Below, piece by piece: positions 17,719 through 27,115 of a stretch of 64,000 bases of DNA. The stretch spans positions 2,046,001 through 2,110,000 of the forward strand of contig OZ246985.1 in assembly GCA_965232615.1 (NCBI GenBank), read 5' to 3'. Below the pieces are notes generated by a model. The model was not told the origin of the DNA. It searched no databases and was given only the letters and a program-made list of their open reading frames with translations. Positions within the stretch are counted from its first letter, which is position 1. Each line of letters begins with the position of its first letter. The position numbers and the translations under genes were made by a program. This DNA is from UBA2779 sp965232615. GTDB lineage: Bacteria; Spirochaetota; Spirochaetia; DSM-2461.

Positions 17719-19515
17719 CTAAGGAGCTGTACCGCCGTACTCGTAAGCGCCGATGTCGGGACGCCCGCTCCGCGTGTAGCCCCGCGCGTCGGTTGCGGTA
17801 AGGTCTATTGCATTTTCGGGAAGAGTTGCAGTGCTACTGAGAGTCAAATCAGTAACCCAGTTTGTGCTATCCTCACTGTAGTAGAAGGTAAAACTGCCTA
17901 CCGTTCCGGACCGCCGCACATACACGCCTTTGTCGATTGCGGCACTGCCAACCAGTAGCGCAATCGTCTGCACAAACCCGCCGTTATCAGCCAAATCGTC
18001 AGCCAGCTTGGGATCATCTTTGATATTATTGGCCTGAGTCACAGTTACCAAATTCGTGCCGCCGCTAATACCGAGTCCGTCATTCTCATTACCATCGGAA
18101 GTCACGCCGGAAGTCGCTTCTATCCCGTGCTGCACCAGGCTGAAGGCGATGGTCATGTTCACAGCACCGCTATTATTGTTCATGTAGATCTGCTGGCCAT
18201 CGGTTGTTGGAGTTGCGCCGCCTTTATTGTTCCAGAACAGCGAGTTCACGATGGTGGGGCTGCTTGCTGGATTGGTGATGTTATACATTCCGCCACCTCT
18301 GATTGCCGCCGTATTGCCGGTGAACGTGGCATGGCGCAGGGTGGGCGAAGAGTTGAACAGGTTATTCATTCCGCCGCCGCTGGTGCTTGCCTCATTGCCG
18401 GAGAACGTGACATGGCTCAGGGTGGGCGAAGAGTTATCGTTAGTCATTCCGCCGCCATGGGTTGCCGTATTGCCGGTGAACGTGACATGGCTCAGGGTGA
18501 GCGAAGAGGTGGAGTTATACATTCCGCCGCCGCTGCTGCTTGCCTCATTGCCGGAGAACGTGACATGGCTCAGGGTGGGCGAAGAGGTCAAGTTATACAT
18601 TCCGCCGCCGTCGCTGCTTGCCTCATTGCCGGAGAACGTGACATGGCTCAGGGTGGGCGAAGAGTTCATGTTAAACATTCCGCCGCCGTGGTTTGCCGTA
18701 TTGTCAGTGAACGTGACATGGCTCAGGGTTGGCGAAGAGATATTGTTATGCATTCCGCCGCCATCACTACTCGACGTTCCATTAGCAATTGTTACTCCAT
18801 AGAGCAGGGCTGTTTGGTCTATACCGCTGTTACTTATACCGCTGTTACTAAAGACCCTCCTCGCATTGTCCCCGCTTATTGTGCTCGTTCCGGTGTGTTC
18901 CCATTCATTCCATCCCCCGACTATGGCCACATGGTTTTTCATTGCGAGGGTGTCAGTCGGGATGTGTGTTCCTGACGCCAGCAGCACAAGATAAATCTTG
19001 TTTGCCTTCGCATCAGTAATATTATCATCCATAGTTGCCTTTATGTCTCCTGCGGCATTCTCCCAGCTGCTTGCGTCCCCACTGCCTTGCGAAGAAGTAG
19101 CGACATACCTGGCTACTATGGCGGCACCGGCTGCATAGGGCTCAAGCACAGTCTGGACAAGCGAGCCGTATGGGCTCAGATCCGAAGGTACCGTGCCGCT
19201 TTCTATAACTGATTTCAATTTATGGTGCCACGCAGCATAGAGTGTTATGCTTTCGGTTACCGACTGTTCGAAATCATAGACGGTCTGAAAGCTGTCATCG
19301 ACGTACCAGTTTTCAAAGCTGTGCTCTGCCTGCTGCGGATCTTCCGGACGGGACGCTTTCCCGCCTGATTCGACACTCTGGGATGCCACAGCGCTCCCTC
19401 CTCCGCTATTAAATGTTAGCGTATAGGTCGTGGGACTTTCTGCACCGACGCAGGAAAGCAACAGCGGTACGAAGACTGCCGACAGAACCAGAAACACTAA
19501 AAATCCACTTTTCAT
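17719..19515 (-). CDS. Pmp-like surface lipoprotein 1 (InlB repeat plus beta-helix)
   Basis: A 598-residue predicted outer-surface lipoprotein. The signal sequence ends in the lipobox LLLSC (Cys22). Residues of about 30-93 are an InlB-type Listeria-Bacteroides repeat (YTLTFNSGGGSAV ... ITLYAAW). Residues of about 245-430 hold six copies of a coil of the form GGGMYNxxSSPTLSHVTFTGN, the GG[A/G]xI and FxxN pattern of Chlamydia Pmp right-handed beta-helices. The C-terminus (TATDARGYTRSGRPDIGAYEYG) is the end of the choice-of-anchor Q group. AAGGAG lies 7 nt before the ATG. The gene is one of four close paralogues in tandem. An IS256 element stands between it and the repeat-borne promoter at 21013-21041. 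Adhesion or immune-evasion roles are plausible but inferred. Confidence 0.85.
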   Translation of the reverse strand: MKSGFLVFLVLSAVFVPLLLSCVGAESPTTYTLTFNSGGGSAVASQSVESGGKASRPEDPQQAEHSFENWYVDDSFQTVYDFEQSVTESITLYAAWHHKLKSVIESGTVPSDLSPYGSLVQTVLEPYAAGAAIVARYVATSSQGSGDASSWENAAGDIKATMDDNITDAKANKIYLVLLASGTHIPTDTLAMKNHVAIVGGWNEWEHTGTSTISGDNARRVFSNSGISNSGIDQTALLYGVTIANGTSSSDGGGMHNNISSPTLSHVTFTDNTANHGGGMFNMNSSPTLSHVTFSGNEASSDGGGMYNLTSSPTLSHVTFSGNEASSSGGGMYNSTSSLTLSHVTFTGNTATHGGGMTNDNSSPTLSHVTFSGNEASTSGGGMNNLFNSSPTLRHATFTGNTAAIRGGGMYNITNPASSPTIVNSLFWNNKGGATPTTDGQQIYMNNNSGAVNMTIAFSLVQHGIEATSGVTSDGNENDGLGISGGTNLVTVTQANNIKDDPKLADDLADNGGFVQTIALLVGSAAIDKGVYVRRSGTVGSFTFYYSEDSTNWVTDLTLSSTATLPENAIDLTATDARGYTRSGRPDIGAYEYGGTAP

Positions 19516-19594
19516 ATACTTCTCCTTAATCTATAGGGTAGCTCTAAAAAAATAGTTTTGCAACCTTTGAATCGGGAAAACGTCCTTTTTTTCA

Positions 19595-20995
19595 GAGTTA
19601 TTGTCAATAGTTGTGGATGAGAAAATTTCAAATCCTTCATTTTTTTCACGCGGCCTCTTCCTTGAAGACTCCATCTTTACAAAACACACCCTCAATAACC
19701 CTGGGGATTAGCTTGTATCCACGTAGCTTTCGCCAGTTCTTTTCAGCCTCCAGGCAGAGCTTCCAAACCATACTTAATGTTGCCGCCCTTGAACCACAGC
19801 CCCTGGTTCTCTTCGTTCTAAGGCGGACAGTAGCAAAGGTTGACTCAATCGGGTTGGTCGTCCTGATGTGAGTCCAGTGCATCGCCGGAAATTTGTAGAA
19901 CGTGAACAGCTTCTCCCTGTCCTTTTCCAGACACTGGGTGGCCCTGGGGTATTTAGCCTGAAAGGAATCAATGAATAAGTCATAGGCTTTAAGAGCATTC
20001 TGCTCGGTATCTGCCATATACATTTCATGAATCATTGACTTGGCCTTGCCCTGGATATTCCTGGGCATTTTGTTTAACACATTCGCTGTCTTGTGCGCCC
20101 AGCAACGCTGTTTTTTTGTTTCGGGAAAGATTTCATCCAGGGCATTCCAGAAACCCAGCGCACCATCCCCAATGGCCAGCCTGGGGGCGGCGGTGAGACC
20201 CCGGGCTTTCAGTTGGAGCAGTATCTCCCTCCAGCTTTGTGAGCTTTCCCTGTATCCGTCACTGACGGCTAGAAGTTCCTTCTTCCCATCCTTGTCAGCT
20301 CCCATGATTACAAGAATGCAGCTCCTTTGATCATCAAGCCTTACATTGAAGTAGATGCCGTCCACCCAGATGTAGGCGTATTCCTTAGCTTTCAAATCAC
20401 GTTTCTCCCACTGAAGAAACTCATCTTCCCAGAACCTTTTCAAGCGGACTATGTTCGTCGCCGACAGTCCGGCAATACCTTCACCCAGAATCGAGGCAAG
20501 AGCTGTCTGGAAAGCAGATGTGGACACACCACTGAGGTACAGCGCCGGAACAAGGTTGTCGATACTGGGAGTTCTGCGCATATAGGTTGGCAGTATGGCA
20601 CTGGTGAAGCGATCCTCTCGCTTGCTCTTTAATTTCCTGTCATCCACTCCTGGAACCTTGATTTGCATTTGACCAACCCCTGTCACAATTTTTCGTTGGG
20701 CGTGGTAACCATTGCGTACAACCTTGCGCTGATTATTCTGATCACGCTCATGTTTATGGGCATTGATGTAGTCTTCCACTTCTAACTCCAGGGCATGAAT
20801 AAGCATCTTTCTGGCTCCCTCTCGCAAAACCTGATCCAAAACCGATTCTGTTTCGCTTTTCAGCACTTCCGAATCATTTCCGTTTGTTGTAAACTCTTCC
20901 ATAGAGCATCTCCTTTCTGTTTGGCTTTTTCACCAATTATTTTACAGAAGGATTTGCTCTTTTTTTACCCCATCCACAACTTTTGACTATATCTC
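19595..20995 (-). mobile_element. IS256-family insertion sequence, complete (1401 bp)
   Basis: Terminal repeats are GAGTTATTGTCAATAGTTGTGGATG on the left, here shown only by its first bases GAGTTATTG and its inner GTTGTGGATG, and the matching CATCCACAAC...ATATCTC on the right. The 9-bp target duplication TTTTTTTCA stands at 19586-19594 and 20996-21004. The empty site is seen intact at 23441-23449. Confidence 0.95.
19646..20902 (-). CDS. IS256-family transposase (mutator type)
   Basis: A DDE transposase of 418 residues that moves the IS by cut-and-paste or copy-out of its ends. The catalytic acids are seen in WVDGIYFNV, AIGDGALGFWNAL and TTNPIESTFA. The typical N-terminus and the late RTKRTRGCGSR block are present, and no stop interrupts the frame, so it looks functional. 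The ATG at 20902 has AGGAG 7 nt upstream. It reads in the same direction as the lipoprotein gene, so transcription from the outer element promoter would cross the transposase first. Confidence 0.95.
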   Translation of the reverse strand: MEEFTTNGNDSEVLKSETESVLDQVLREGARKMLIHALELEVEDYINAHKHERDQNNQRKVVRNGYHAQRKIVTGVGQMQIKVPGVDDRKLKSKREDRFTSAILPTYMRRTPSIDNLVPALYLSGVSTSAFQTALASILGEGIAGLSATNIVRLKRFWEDEFLQWEKRDLKAKEYAYIWVDGIYFNVRLDDQRSCILVIMGADKDGKKELLAVSDGYRESSQSWREILLQLKARGLTAAPRLAIGDGALGFWNALDEIFPETKKQRCWAHKTANVLNKMPRNIQGKAKSMIHEMYMADTEQNALKAYDLFIDSFQAKYPRATQCLEKDREKLFTFYKFPAMHWTHIRTTNPIESTFATVRLRTKRTRGCGSRAATLSMVWKLCLEAEKNWRKLRGYKLIPRVIEGVFCKDGVFKEEAA

Positions 20996-21081
20996 TTTTT
21001 TTCATGCTAATCAGTATAACAGTTCCAGGTTTCTTTCGGAACCCAGGTTTGGAAGATTCAGGGGGTTTTTTAGAGGTGCCC

Positions 21082-21167
21082 TGGAAATATTCTATAATCG
21101 ACAAAGAAGTCATTCTTATCCGGGGTATAACAGCCCGGAAGAATATAAATTAGAACGTGTGGCTTAA
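21082..21167 (+). pseudogene. IS3-family transposase C-terminal scrap at unit 1/2 boundary
   Basis: Encodes FYNRQRSHSYPGYNSP followed by a few residues up to RVA-stop, with one frame-breaking change (TAAATT where the other copies have TGAATT). It is the conserved junction between array units. Confidence 0.65.
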
Positions 21168-21492
21168 CTGATTGTCGTCATATCGGGGATAATTCCACCT
21201 CCAGATAAGGCCAGCCGACCGCATAGCTTCCACCCGCAAAGTCTTTTACCGGCAACTCCATTTTGTCGCTCCAGGCTCCGCTATTGTTCCGGTATGCCCC
21301 TGGAAGACCGGCCTCACGGCCACCTTGCTATCCCTCACGGGCTGGCGCAGTACGAAACATACAACCGCAAAGGACGCTTCGACTCTGCGCCGACAGAAAC
21401 AGATTCTGCCGGCGCAGACACTATCCGCACAATGGAGGCTGCCTGCATATCCTTCAAAGCTGAGCACCATGAGTGCTCTGTAGAGCATTCCC
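21168..21492. repeat. Conserved non-coding block after lipoprotein gene 2
   Basis: Copy of the block at 17396-17718. The hairpin near the stop codon is slightly changed (GAGCACCATGAGTGCTC), which keeps the stem but with one mismatch. No gene seen. Confidence 0.55.
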
Positions 21493-23370
21493 TTAAGGAG
21501 CAGTACCGCCGCCGTACTCGTAAGCGCCGATGTCGGGACGCCCGCTCCGCGTGTAGCCACGCGCGTCGGTTGCGGTAAGGTCTATTGCATCTCCGGGAAG
21601 AGTTGCTGTGCTGCTGGGATCCAAATCAGTAAACCAGTTTGTGCTATCCTCACTGTAGTAGAAAGTAAAACTGCCTACCGTTCCGGACCGCCGCACATAC
21701 ACGCCTTTGTCGATTGCGGCACTGTTTTCCAGTAGCGCAATCGTCTGCACAAACCCGCCGTTATCAGCCAAATCGTCAGCCAGCTTGGGATCATCTTCGA
21801 TATTGCTGACCTGAGTCACAGTTACCGGAACCGTGCCGCCGCTAATACCGAGTCCGTCAGTCGCATTACCATCGGAAGTCACGCCGGAAGTCTCTGCTAT
21901 CCCGTGCTGCACCAGGCTGAAGGCGATGGTCATGTTCTCAGCACCGCTATTTGTGTCATTGAACACGTAGATCTGCTGGCCATTGGTTGTTGGATTTGCG
22001 CCGCCTTTATTGTTCCAGAACAGCGAGTTCACGATGGTGGGGCCGCTTGCTCCATTGGTGTCGTTAAACATTCCGCCGCCGGAGGTTGTCGCTGTATTGC
22101 CGGTGAACGTAACATGGCTCAGGGTGGGCGAAGAGTTATTGTTATACATTCCGCCGCCTCTGTTTGCCGCCGTATTGCCGGAGAACGTGACATGGCTCAG
22201 GGTGGGCGAAGAAGATTTACCGTTAAACATTCCGCCGCCGCTGTTTGTCGCCGTATTGCCGGAGAACGTGACATGGCTCAGAGTGGGCGAAGAGCTCTCG
22301 TTACCCATTCCGCCGCCGCTGCTTGTCGCCGTATTGCCGGTGAATGTGACATGGCTCAGGGTGGGCGAAGAAGATCCCTCGTTACCCATTCCGCCGCCGT
22401 AGTTGCTTGCCTCATTGCCGGAGAACGTGACATGGCTCAGGGTGGGCGAAGAGTTGTAGTTAAACATTCCGCCGCCGCTGCCGCCGGTAGCCGTATTGCT
22501 GGTGAACGTAACATGGCTCAGGGTGGGCGAAGAGTCCAAGTTAAACATTCCGCCGCCGGAGGTTGTCGCCGTATTGCCGGTGAACGTAACATGGCTCAGG
22601 GTGGGCGAAGAGTTATAGATAAACATTCCGCCGCCATTATCATTCGACGTCCCATTAGCAATTGTTACTCCATAGAGCAGGGCTGTTCGGTCTATATTGC
22701 TGTTAATAAAGACACTCCTTGCATTGTCCCCGCTTATTGTGCTCGTGCCGGTGTGTTCCCATTCATTCCATCCCCCGACTATGGCCACATGGTTTTTCAT
22801 TGCGAGGGTGTCAGTCGGGATGTGTGTTCCTGACGCCAGCAGCACAAGATAAATCTTGTTTGCCCCCGCATCAGTAATATTATCCATAGTTGCCTTTATG
22901 TCTCCTGCGGCATTCTCCCAGCTGCTTGCGTCCCCACTGCCTTGCGAAGAAGTAGCGACATACCTGGCTACTATGACGGCACCGGCTGCATAGGGCTCAA
23001 GCACAGTCTGGACAAGCGAGCCGTATGGGCTCAGATCCGAAGGTACCGTGCCGCTTTCTATAACTGATTTCAATTTATGATGCCACGCAGCATAGAGTGT
23101 TATGCTTTCGGTTACCGACTGTTCGAAATCATAGACGGTCTGAAAGCTGTCATCGACGTACCAGTTTACAAGGCTGTGCCCTGCCCGCTGCGGATCTTCC
23201 GGACGGGACGCTTTCCCGCCTGATTCGACACTCTGGGATGGCACAGCGCTCCCTCCTCCGCTATTAAAGGTAAGCGTATAGGTCGTGGTACTTTCTGCAC
23301 CGACGCAGGAAAGCAACAGCGGTACGAAGACTGCCGACAGAACCAGAAACACTAAAAATCCACTTTTCAT
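21493..23370 (-). CDS. Pmp-like surface lipoprotein 2 (seven beta-helix coils)
   Basis: Paralogue of the other three with the same lipobox (Cys22), InlB repeat and C-terminal end. It is the longest at 625 residues because it has seven SPTLSHVTF coils instead of six. The coil linkers differ from its sisters (for example NTATGGSGGGMFNYN and NEGSSSPTLSH). This copy keeps the upstream element without an IS, so the promoter at 23458-23486 lies directly upstream and the gene is the best candidate for expression, along with copy 4. Confidence 0.85.
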   Translation of the reverse strand: MKSGFLVFLVLSAVFVPLLLSCVGAESTTTYTLTFNSGGGSAVPSQSVESGGKASRPEDPQRAGHSLVNWYVDDSFQTVYDFEQSVTESITLYAAWHHKLKSVIESGTVPSDLSPYGSLVQTVLEPYAAGAVIVARYVATSSQGSGDASSWENAAGDIKATMDNITDAGANKIYLVLLASGTHIPTDTLAMKNHVAIVGGWNEWEHTGTSTISGDNARSVFINSNIDRTALLYGVTIANGTSNDNGGGMFIYNSSPTLSHVTFTGNTATTSGGGMFNLDSSPTLSHVTFTSNTATGGSGGGMFNYNSSPTLSHVTFSGNEASNYGGGMGNEGSSSPTLSHVTFTGNTATSSGGGMGNESSSPTLSHVTFSGNTATNSGGGMFNGKSSSPTLSHVTFSGNTAANRGGGMYNNNSSPTLSHVTFTGNTATTSGGGMFNDTNGASGPTIVNSLFWNNKGGANPTTNGQQIYVFNDTNSGAENMTIAFSLVQHGIAETSGVTSDGNATDGLGISGGTVPVTVTQVSNIEDDPKLADDLADNGGFVQTIALLENSAAIDKGVYVRRSGTVGSFTFYYSEDSTNWFTDLDPSSTATLPGDAIDLTATDARGYTRSGRPDIGAYEYGGGTAP

Positions 23371-23450
23371 ATACTTCTCCTTAATCTATAGGATACCTCT
23401 AAAAAATAGTTTTGTAAACCTTGAATCGGGAAAAACGTCCTTTTTTTCAT
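23367..23450 (-). CDS. Putative leader peptide inside the element, coupled to lipoprotein gene 2
   Basis: An open frame of 27 codons starts at ATG 23450, 7 nt after the -10 box TATACT, so it would be leaderless. It ends in TGA overlapping the lipoprotein start as ATGA. The matching frame at 29229-29312 before gene 4 has the same length, start and end although the middle is read in another frame through two compensating single-base changes. That pattern suggests the coupling may be maintained, but no protein function is known. Confidence 0.4.
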   Translation of the reverse strand: MKKRTFFPIQGLQNYFLEVSYRLRRSI

Positions 23451-23526
23451 GCTAATCAGTATAACAGTTCCAGGTTTCTTTCGGAACCCAGGTTTGGAAG
23501 ATTCAGGGGGTTTCTTAGAGGTGCCC
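23391..23526. repeat. Empty inverted-repeat element (136 bp) upstream of lipoprotein gene 2
   Basis: Ends GGATACCTCTAAAAAA and TTCTTAGAGGTGCCC. It contains TTTTTTTCA, the target used by IS256 in the sister elements, a short inverted repeat (GGTTTCTTTCGGAACC) and a minus-strand promoter. Confidence 0.85.
23458..23486 (-). promoter_or_regulatory. Element-borne promoter of lipoprotein gene 2
   Basis: On the minus strand TTCCGA (23486-23481) and TATACT (23463-23458) are 17 bp apart, with TG two bases before the -10. The -35 overlaps the inverted repeat GGTTCCGAAAGAAACC. The same boxes occur in all four array elements. Confidence 0.55.
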
Positions 23527-23612
23527 TGGAAATATTCTATAATCGACAAAGAAGTCATTCTTATCCGGGGTATAACAGCCCGGAAGAATATGAATTAGAA
23601 CGTGTGGCTTAA
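23527..23612 (+). pseudogene. IS3-family transposase C-terminal scrap at unit 2/3 boundary
   Basis: The uninterrupted copy, encoding IFYNRQRSHSYPGYNSP then EEYELERVA-stop. It shows the sequence that was split at 14478/17387 by the integron segment. Confidence 0.7.
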
Positions 23613-23936
23613 CTGACTGTCGTTATATCGGGGATAATTCCACCTCCAGATAAGGCCAGCCGACCGCATAGCTTCCACCCGCAAAATCTTTTACCGGCAA
23701 CTCCATTTTGTCGCTTCAGGCTCCGCTATTGTTCCGGTATGCCCCTGGCAGACCGGCCTCACGGCCACCTTGCATATCCCTCACGGGCTGGCGCAGTACG
23801 AAACATACAACCGCAAAGGACGCTTCGACTCTGCGCCGACAGAAACAGATTCTGCCAGCGCAGACACTATCCGCACAATGTACGCTGCCTGCATATCCTT
23901 CAAAGCAGAGCACCATGGGTGCTCTGCAGTGCTCCT
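23613..23936. repeat. Conserved non-coding block after lipoprotein gene 3
   Basis: Copy of the block at 17396-17718 with the hairpin AGAGCACC-ATG-GGTGCTCT kept. No gene seen. Confidence 0.55.
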
Positions 23937-25712
23937 CTAAGGAGCTGTACCGCCGTACTCGTAAGCACCGATGTCGGGACGCCCGCTCCGCGTGTAGCCC
24001 CGCGCGTCGGTTGCGGTAAGGTCTATTGCATTTTCGGGAAGAGTTGCAGTGCTACTGAGAGTCAAATCAGTAACCCAGTTTGTGCTATCCTCACTGTAGT
24101 AGAAGGTAAAACTGCCTACCGTTCCGGACCGCCGCACATACACGCCTTTGTCGATTGCGGCACTGCCATCCAGTAGCGCAATCGTCTGCACAAACCCGCC
24201 GTTATCAGCCAAATCGTCAGCCAGCTTGGGATCATCTTTGATATTATTGGCCTGAGTCACAGTTACCAAATTCGTGCCGCCGCCAATACCGAGTCCGTCA
24301 TTCGCATTACCATCGGAAGCCGCGCCGGAAGTCGCTTCTATCCCGTGCTGCACCAGGCTGAAGGCGATGGTCATGTTCACAGCACCGCCATTATTGTACA
24401 TGTAGATCTGCTGGCCAAAGGTTGTTGTTGCGCCGCCTTCATTGTTCCAGAACAGCGAGTTCACGATGGTGGGGCTGCTTGCTGAATTGGTGCGGTTATA
24501 CATTCCGCCGCCGCTGCTGCTTGCCTCATTGCCGGAGAACGTGACATGGCTCAGGGTGGGCGAAGAGTTGTACAGGTTACTCATTCCGCCGCCATGGTTT
24601 GCCGTATTGCCGGTGAACGTGACATGGCTCAGGGTGGGCGAAGAGTTATCGTTAGTCATTCCGCCGCCGACGTTTCCCACCGTATTGCCGGAGAATGTGA
24701 CATGGCTCAGGGTGGACGAACAGTCGGAGTTATACATTCCGCCGCCGTCGTTTGTCGCCATATTGCCGGAGAACGTGACATGGCTCAGGGTGGGCGAAGA
24801 GGTCAAGTTATACATTCCGCCGCCGCTGCTGCTTGCCTCATTGCCGGAGAACGTGACATGGCTCAGGGTGGGCGAAGAGTTCAAGTTAAACATTCCGCCG
24901 CCGTGGTTTGCCGTATTGTCAGTGAACGTGACATGGCTCAGGGTTGGCGAAGAGTTATCGTTATGCATTCCGCCGCCATCACTACTCGACTTCCCATTAG
25001 CAATTACTACACCGTAGAGCAGGGCTGTTCGGTCTATATTGCTGTTAATAAAGACACCCCTTGCATTGTCCCCGCTTATTGTGCTCGTGCCGGTGTGTTC
25101 CCATTCATTCCATCCGCCGACTATGGCCACATGGTTTTTCATTGCGAGGGTGGCTTCCGGGATGTGTGTTCCTGACGCCAGCAGCACAAGATAAATCTTG
25201 TTTGCCCCCGCATCAGTAATACTCTCCATAGTTGTCTTTACGTCTCCTGCGGCATTCTCCCAGCTGCTTGCGTCCCCACTGCCTTGCGAAGAAGTAGCGA
25301 CATACCTGGCTACTATGGCGGCACCGGCTGCATAGGGCTCAAGCACAGTCTGGACAAGCGAGCCGTATGGGCTCAGATCCGAAGGTACCGTGCCGCTTTC
25401 TATAACTGATTTCAATTTATGATGCCACGCAGCATAGAGTGTTATGCTTTCGGTTACCGACTGTTCGAAATCATAGACGGTCTGAAAGCTGTCATCGACG
25501 TACCAGTTTACAAGGCTGTGCCCTGCCCGCTGCGGATCTTCCGGACGGGACGCTTTCCCGCCTGATTCGACACTCTGGGATGCCACAGCGCTCCCTCCTC
25601 CGCTATTAAATGTTAGCGTATAGGTCGTGGAACTTTCTGCACCGACGCAGGAAAGCAACAGCGGTACGAAGACTGCCGACAGAACCAGAAACACTAAAAA
25701 TCCACTTTTCAT
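23937..25712 (-). CDS. Pmp-like surface lipoprotein 3
   Basis: 591 residues with lipobox Cys22, one InlB repeat, six beta-helix coils and the shared C-terminus. The outer parts are closest to copy 1, while several coils are private (NMATNDGGGMYNSDCSSTLSH, here with an unusual Cys, and NTVGNVGGGMTND). As for copy 1, an IS256 copy separates it from the element promoter (26962-26990), so it may depend on read-through or be silent. Confidence 0.85.
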   Translation of the reverse strand: MKSGFLVFLVLSAVFVPLLLSCVGAESSTTYTLTFNSGGGSAVASQSVESGGKASRPEDPQRAGHSLVNWYVDDSFQTVYDFEQSVTESITLYAAWHHKLKSVIESGTVPSDLSPYGSLVQTVLEPYAAGAAIVARYVATSSQGSGDASSWENAAGDVKTTMESITDAGANKIYLVLLASGTHIPEATLAMKNHVAIVGGWNEWEHTGTSTISGDNARGVFINSNIDRTALLYGVVIANGKSSSDGGGMHNDNSSPTLSHVTFTDNTANHGGGMFNLNSSPTLSHVTFSGNEASSSGGGMYNLTSSPTLSHVTFSGNMATNDGGGMYNSDCSSTLSHVTFSGNTVGNVGGGMTNDNSSPTLSHVTFTGNTANHGGGMSNLYNSSPTLSHVTFSGNEASSSGGGMYNRTNSASSPTIVNSLFWNNEGGATTTFGQQIYMYNNGGAVNMTIAFSLVQHGIEATSGAASDGNANDGLGIGGGTNLVTVTQANNIKDDPKLADDLADNGGFVQTIALLDGSAAIDKGVYVRRSGTVGSFTFYYSEDSTNWVTDLTLSSTATLPENAIDLTATDARGYTRSGRPDIGAYEYGGTAP

Positions 25713-25790
25713 ATACTTCTCCTTAATCTATAGGGTACCTCTAAAAAATAGTTTTGCAACCCTTGAATCGGGAAAACGTCCTTTTTTTCA

Positions 25791-26944
25791 GAGTTATTGT
25801 CAATAGTTGTGGATGAGAAAATTTCAAATCCTTCATTTTTTTCACGCGGCCTCTTCCTTGAAGACTCCATCTTTACAAAACACACCCTCAATAACCCTGG
25901 GGATTAGCTTGTATCCACGTAGCTTTCGCCAGTTCTTTTCAGCCTCCAGGCAGAGCTTCCAAACCATACTTAATGTTGCCGCCCTTGAACCACAGCCCCT
26001 GGTTCTCTTCGTTCTAAGGCGGACAGTAGCAAAGGTTGACTCAATCGGGTTGGTCGTCCTGATGTGAGTCCAGTGCATCGCCGGAAATTTGTAGAACGTG
26101 AACAGCTTCTCCCTGTCCTTTTCCAGACACTGGGTGGCCCTGGGGTATTTAGCCTGAAAGGAATCAATGAATAAGTCATAGGCTTTAAGAGCATTCTGCT
26201 CGGTATCTGCCATATACATTTCATGAATCATTGACTTGGCCTTGCCCTGGATATTCCTGGGCATTTTGTTTAACACATTCGCTGTCTTGTGCGCCCAGCA
26301 ACGCTGTTTTTTTGTTTCGGGAAAGATTTCATCCAGGGCATTCCAGAAACCCAGCGCACCATCCCCAATGGCCAGCCTGGGGGCGGCGGTGAGACCCCGG
26401 GCTTTCAGTTGGAGCAGTATCTCCCTCCAGCACCCAGAATCGAGGCAAGAGCTGTCTGGAAAGCAGATGTGGACACACCACTGAGGTACAGCACCGGAAC
26501 AAGGTTGTCGATACTGGGAGTTCTGCGCATATAGGTTGGCAGTATGGCACTGGTGAAGCGATCCTCTCGCTTGCTCTTTAATTTCCTGTCATCCACTCCT
26601 GGAACCTTGATTTGCATTTGACCAACCCCTGTCACAATTTTTCGTTGGGCGTGGTAACCATTGCGTACAACCTTGCGCTGATTATTCTGATCACGCTCAT
26701 GTTTATGGGCATTGATGTAGTCTTCCACTTCTAACTCCAGGGCATGAATAAGCATCTTTCTGGCTCCCTCTCGCAAAACCTGATCCAAAACCGATTCTGT
26801 TTCGCTTTTCAGCACTTCCGAATCATTTCCGTTTGTTGTAAACTCTTCCATAGAGCATCTCCTTTCTGTTTGGCTTTATTACTAATTATTTTACAGAAGG
26901 ATTTGCTCTTTTTTTACCCCATCCACAACTTTTGACTATATCTC
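25791..26944 (-). mobile_element. IS256-family insertion sequence with 247-bp internal deletion
   Basis: Ends and the 9-bp duplication TTTTTTTCA (25782-25790, 26945-26953) are the same as for the complete copy, and so is the insertion point. The deletion joins CTCCCTCCAG to CACCCAGAATCG at about 26430. Confidence 0.95.
25842..26851 (-). pseudogene. Broken IS256 transposase
   Basis: The N-terminal part (26851 to about 26430) and the C-terminal part (to 25842) remain and are nearly identical to the intact gene at 19646-20902. The deletion removes about 82 codons, including the first catalytic Asp segment WVDGIYFNV, and shifts the frame. It could be moved only by a transposase supplied by the other copy. 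Confidence 0.92.
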
Positions 26945-27029
26945 TTTTTTTCATGCTAATCAGTATAACAGTTCCAGGTTTCTTTCGGAACCCAGGTTTG
27001 GATGATTCAGGGGGTTTTTAGAGGTGCCC

Positions 27030-27115
27030 TGGAAATATTCTATAATCGACAAAGAAGTCATTCTTATCCGGGGTATAACAGCCCGGAAGAATATAAATTA
27101 GAACGTGTGGCTTAA
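27030..27115 (+). pseudogene. IS3-family transposase C-terminal scrap at unit 3/4 boundary
   Basis: Same junction sequence as at 21082, with the TAAATT change that breaks the frame before the last residues. Confidence 0.65.

Larger units (their letters stand above)
19536..21081. repeat. Inverted-repeat element upstream of lipoprotein gene 1, carrying an IS256 insertion
   Basis: The ends are GGGTAGCTCTAAAAAA and TTTTTTAGAGGTGCCC. Without the IS and one target copy it is 136 bp and matches the empty element at 23391-23526. The minus-strand promoter TTCCGA-17-TATACT (21041-21013) is on the far side of the IS from the lipoprotein gene. Confidence 0.85.
25733..27029. repeat. Inverted-repeat element upstream of lipoprotein gene 3 with a deleted IS256
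   Basis: Ends GGGTACCTCTAAAAAA and TTTTTAGAGGTGCCC. Without the IS it is 134 bp. The promoter boxes stand at 26962-26990, beyond the IS. Confidence 0.85.

Noticed and set aside
18290..18770. CRISPR-like look of regularly spaced repeats in the lipoprotein genes
   Set aside because: The repeats are coding, about 66-72 bp apart, in frame and not palindromic, and no cas gene is near.
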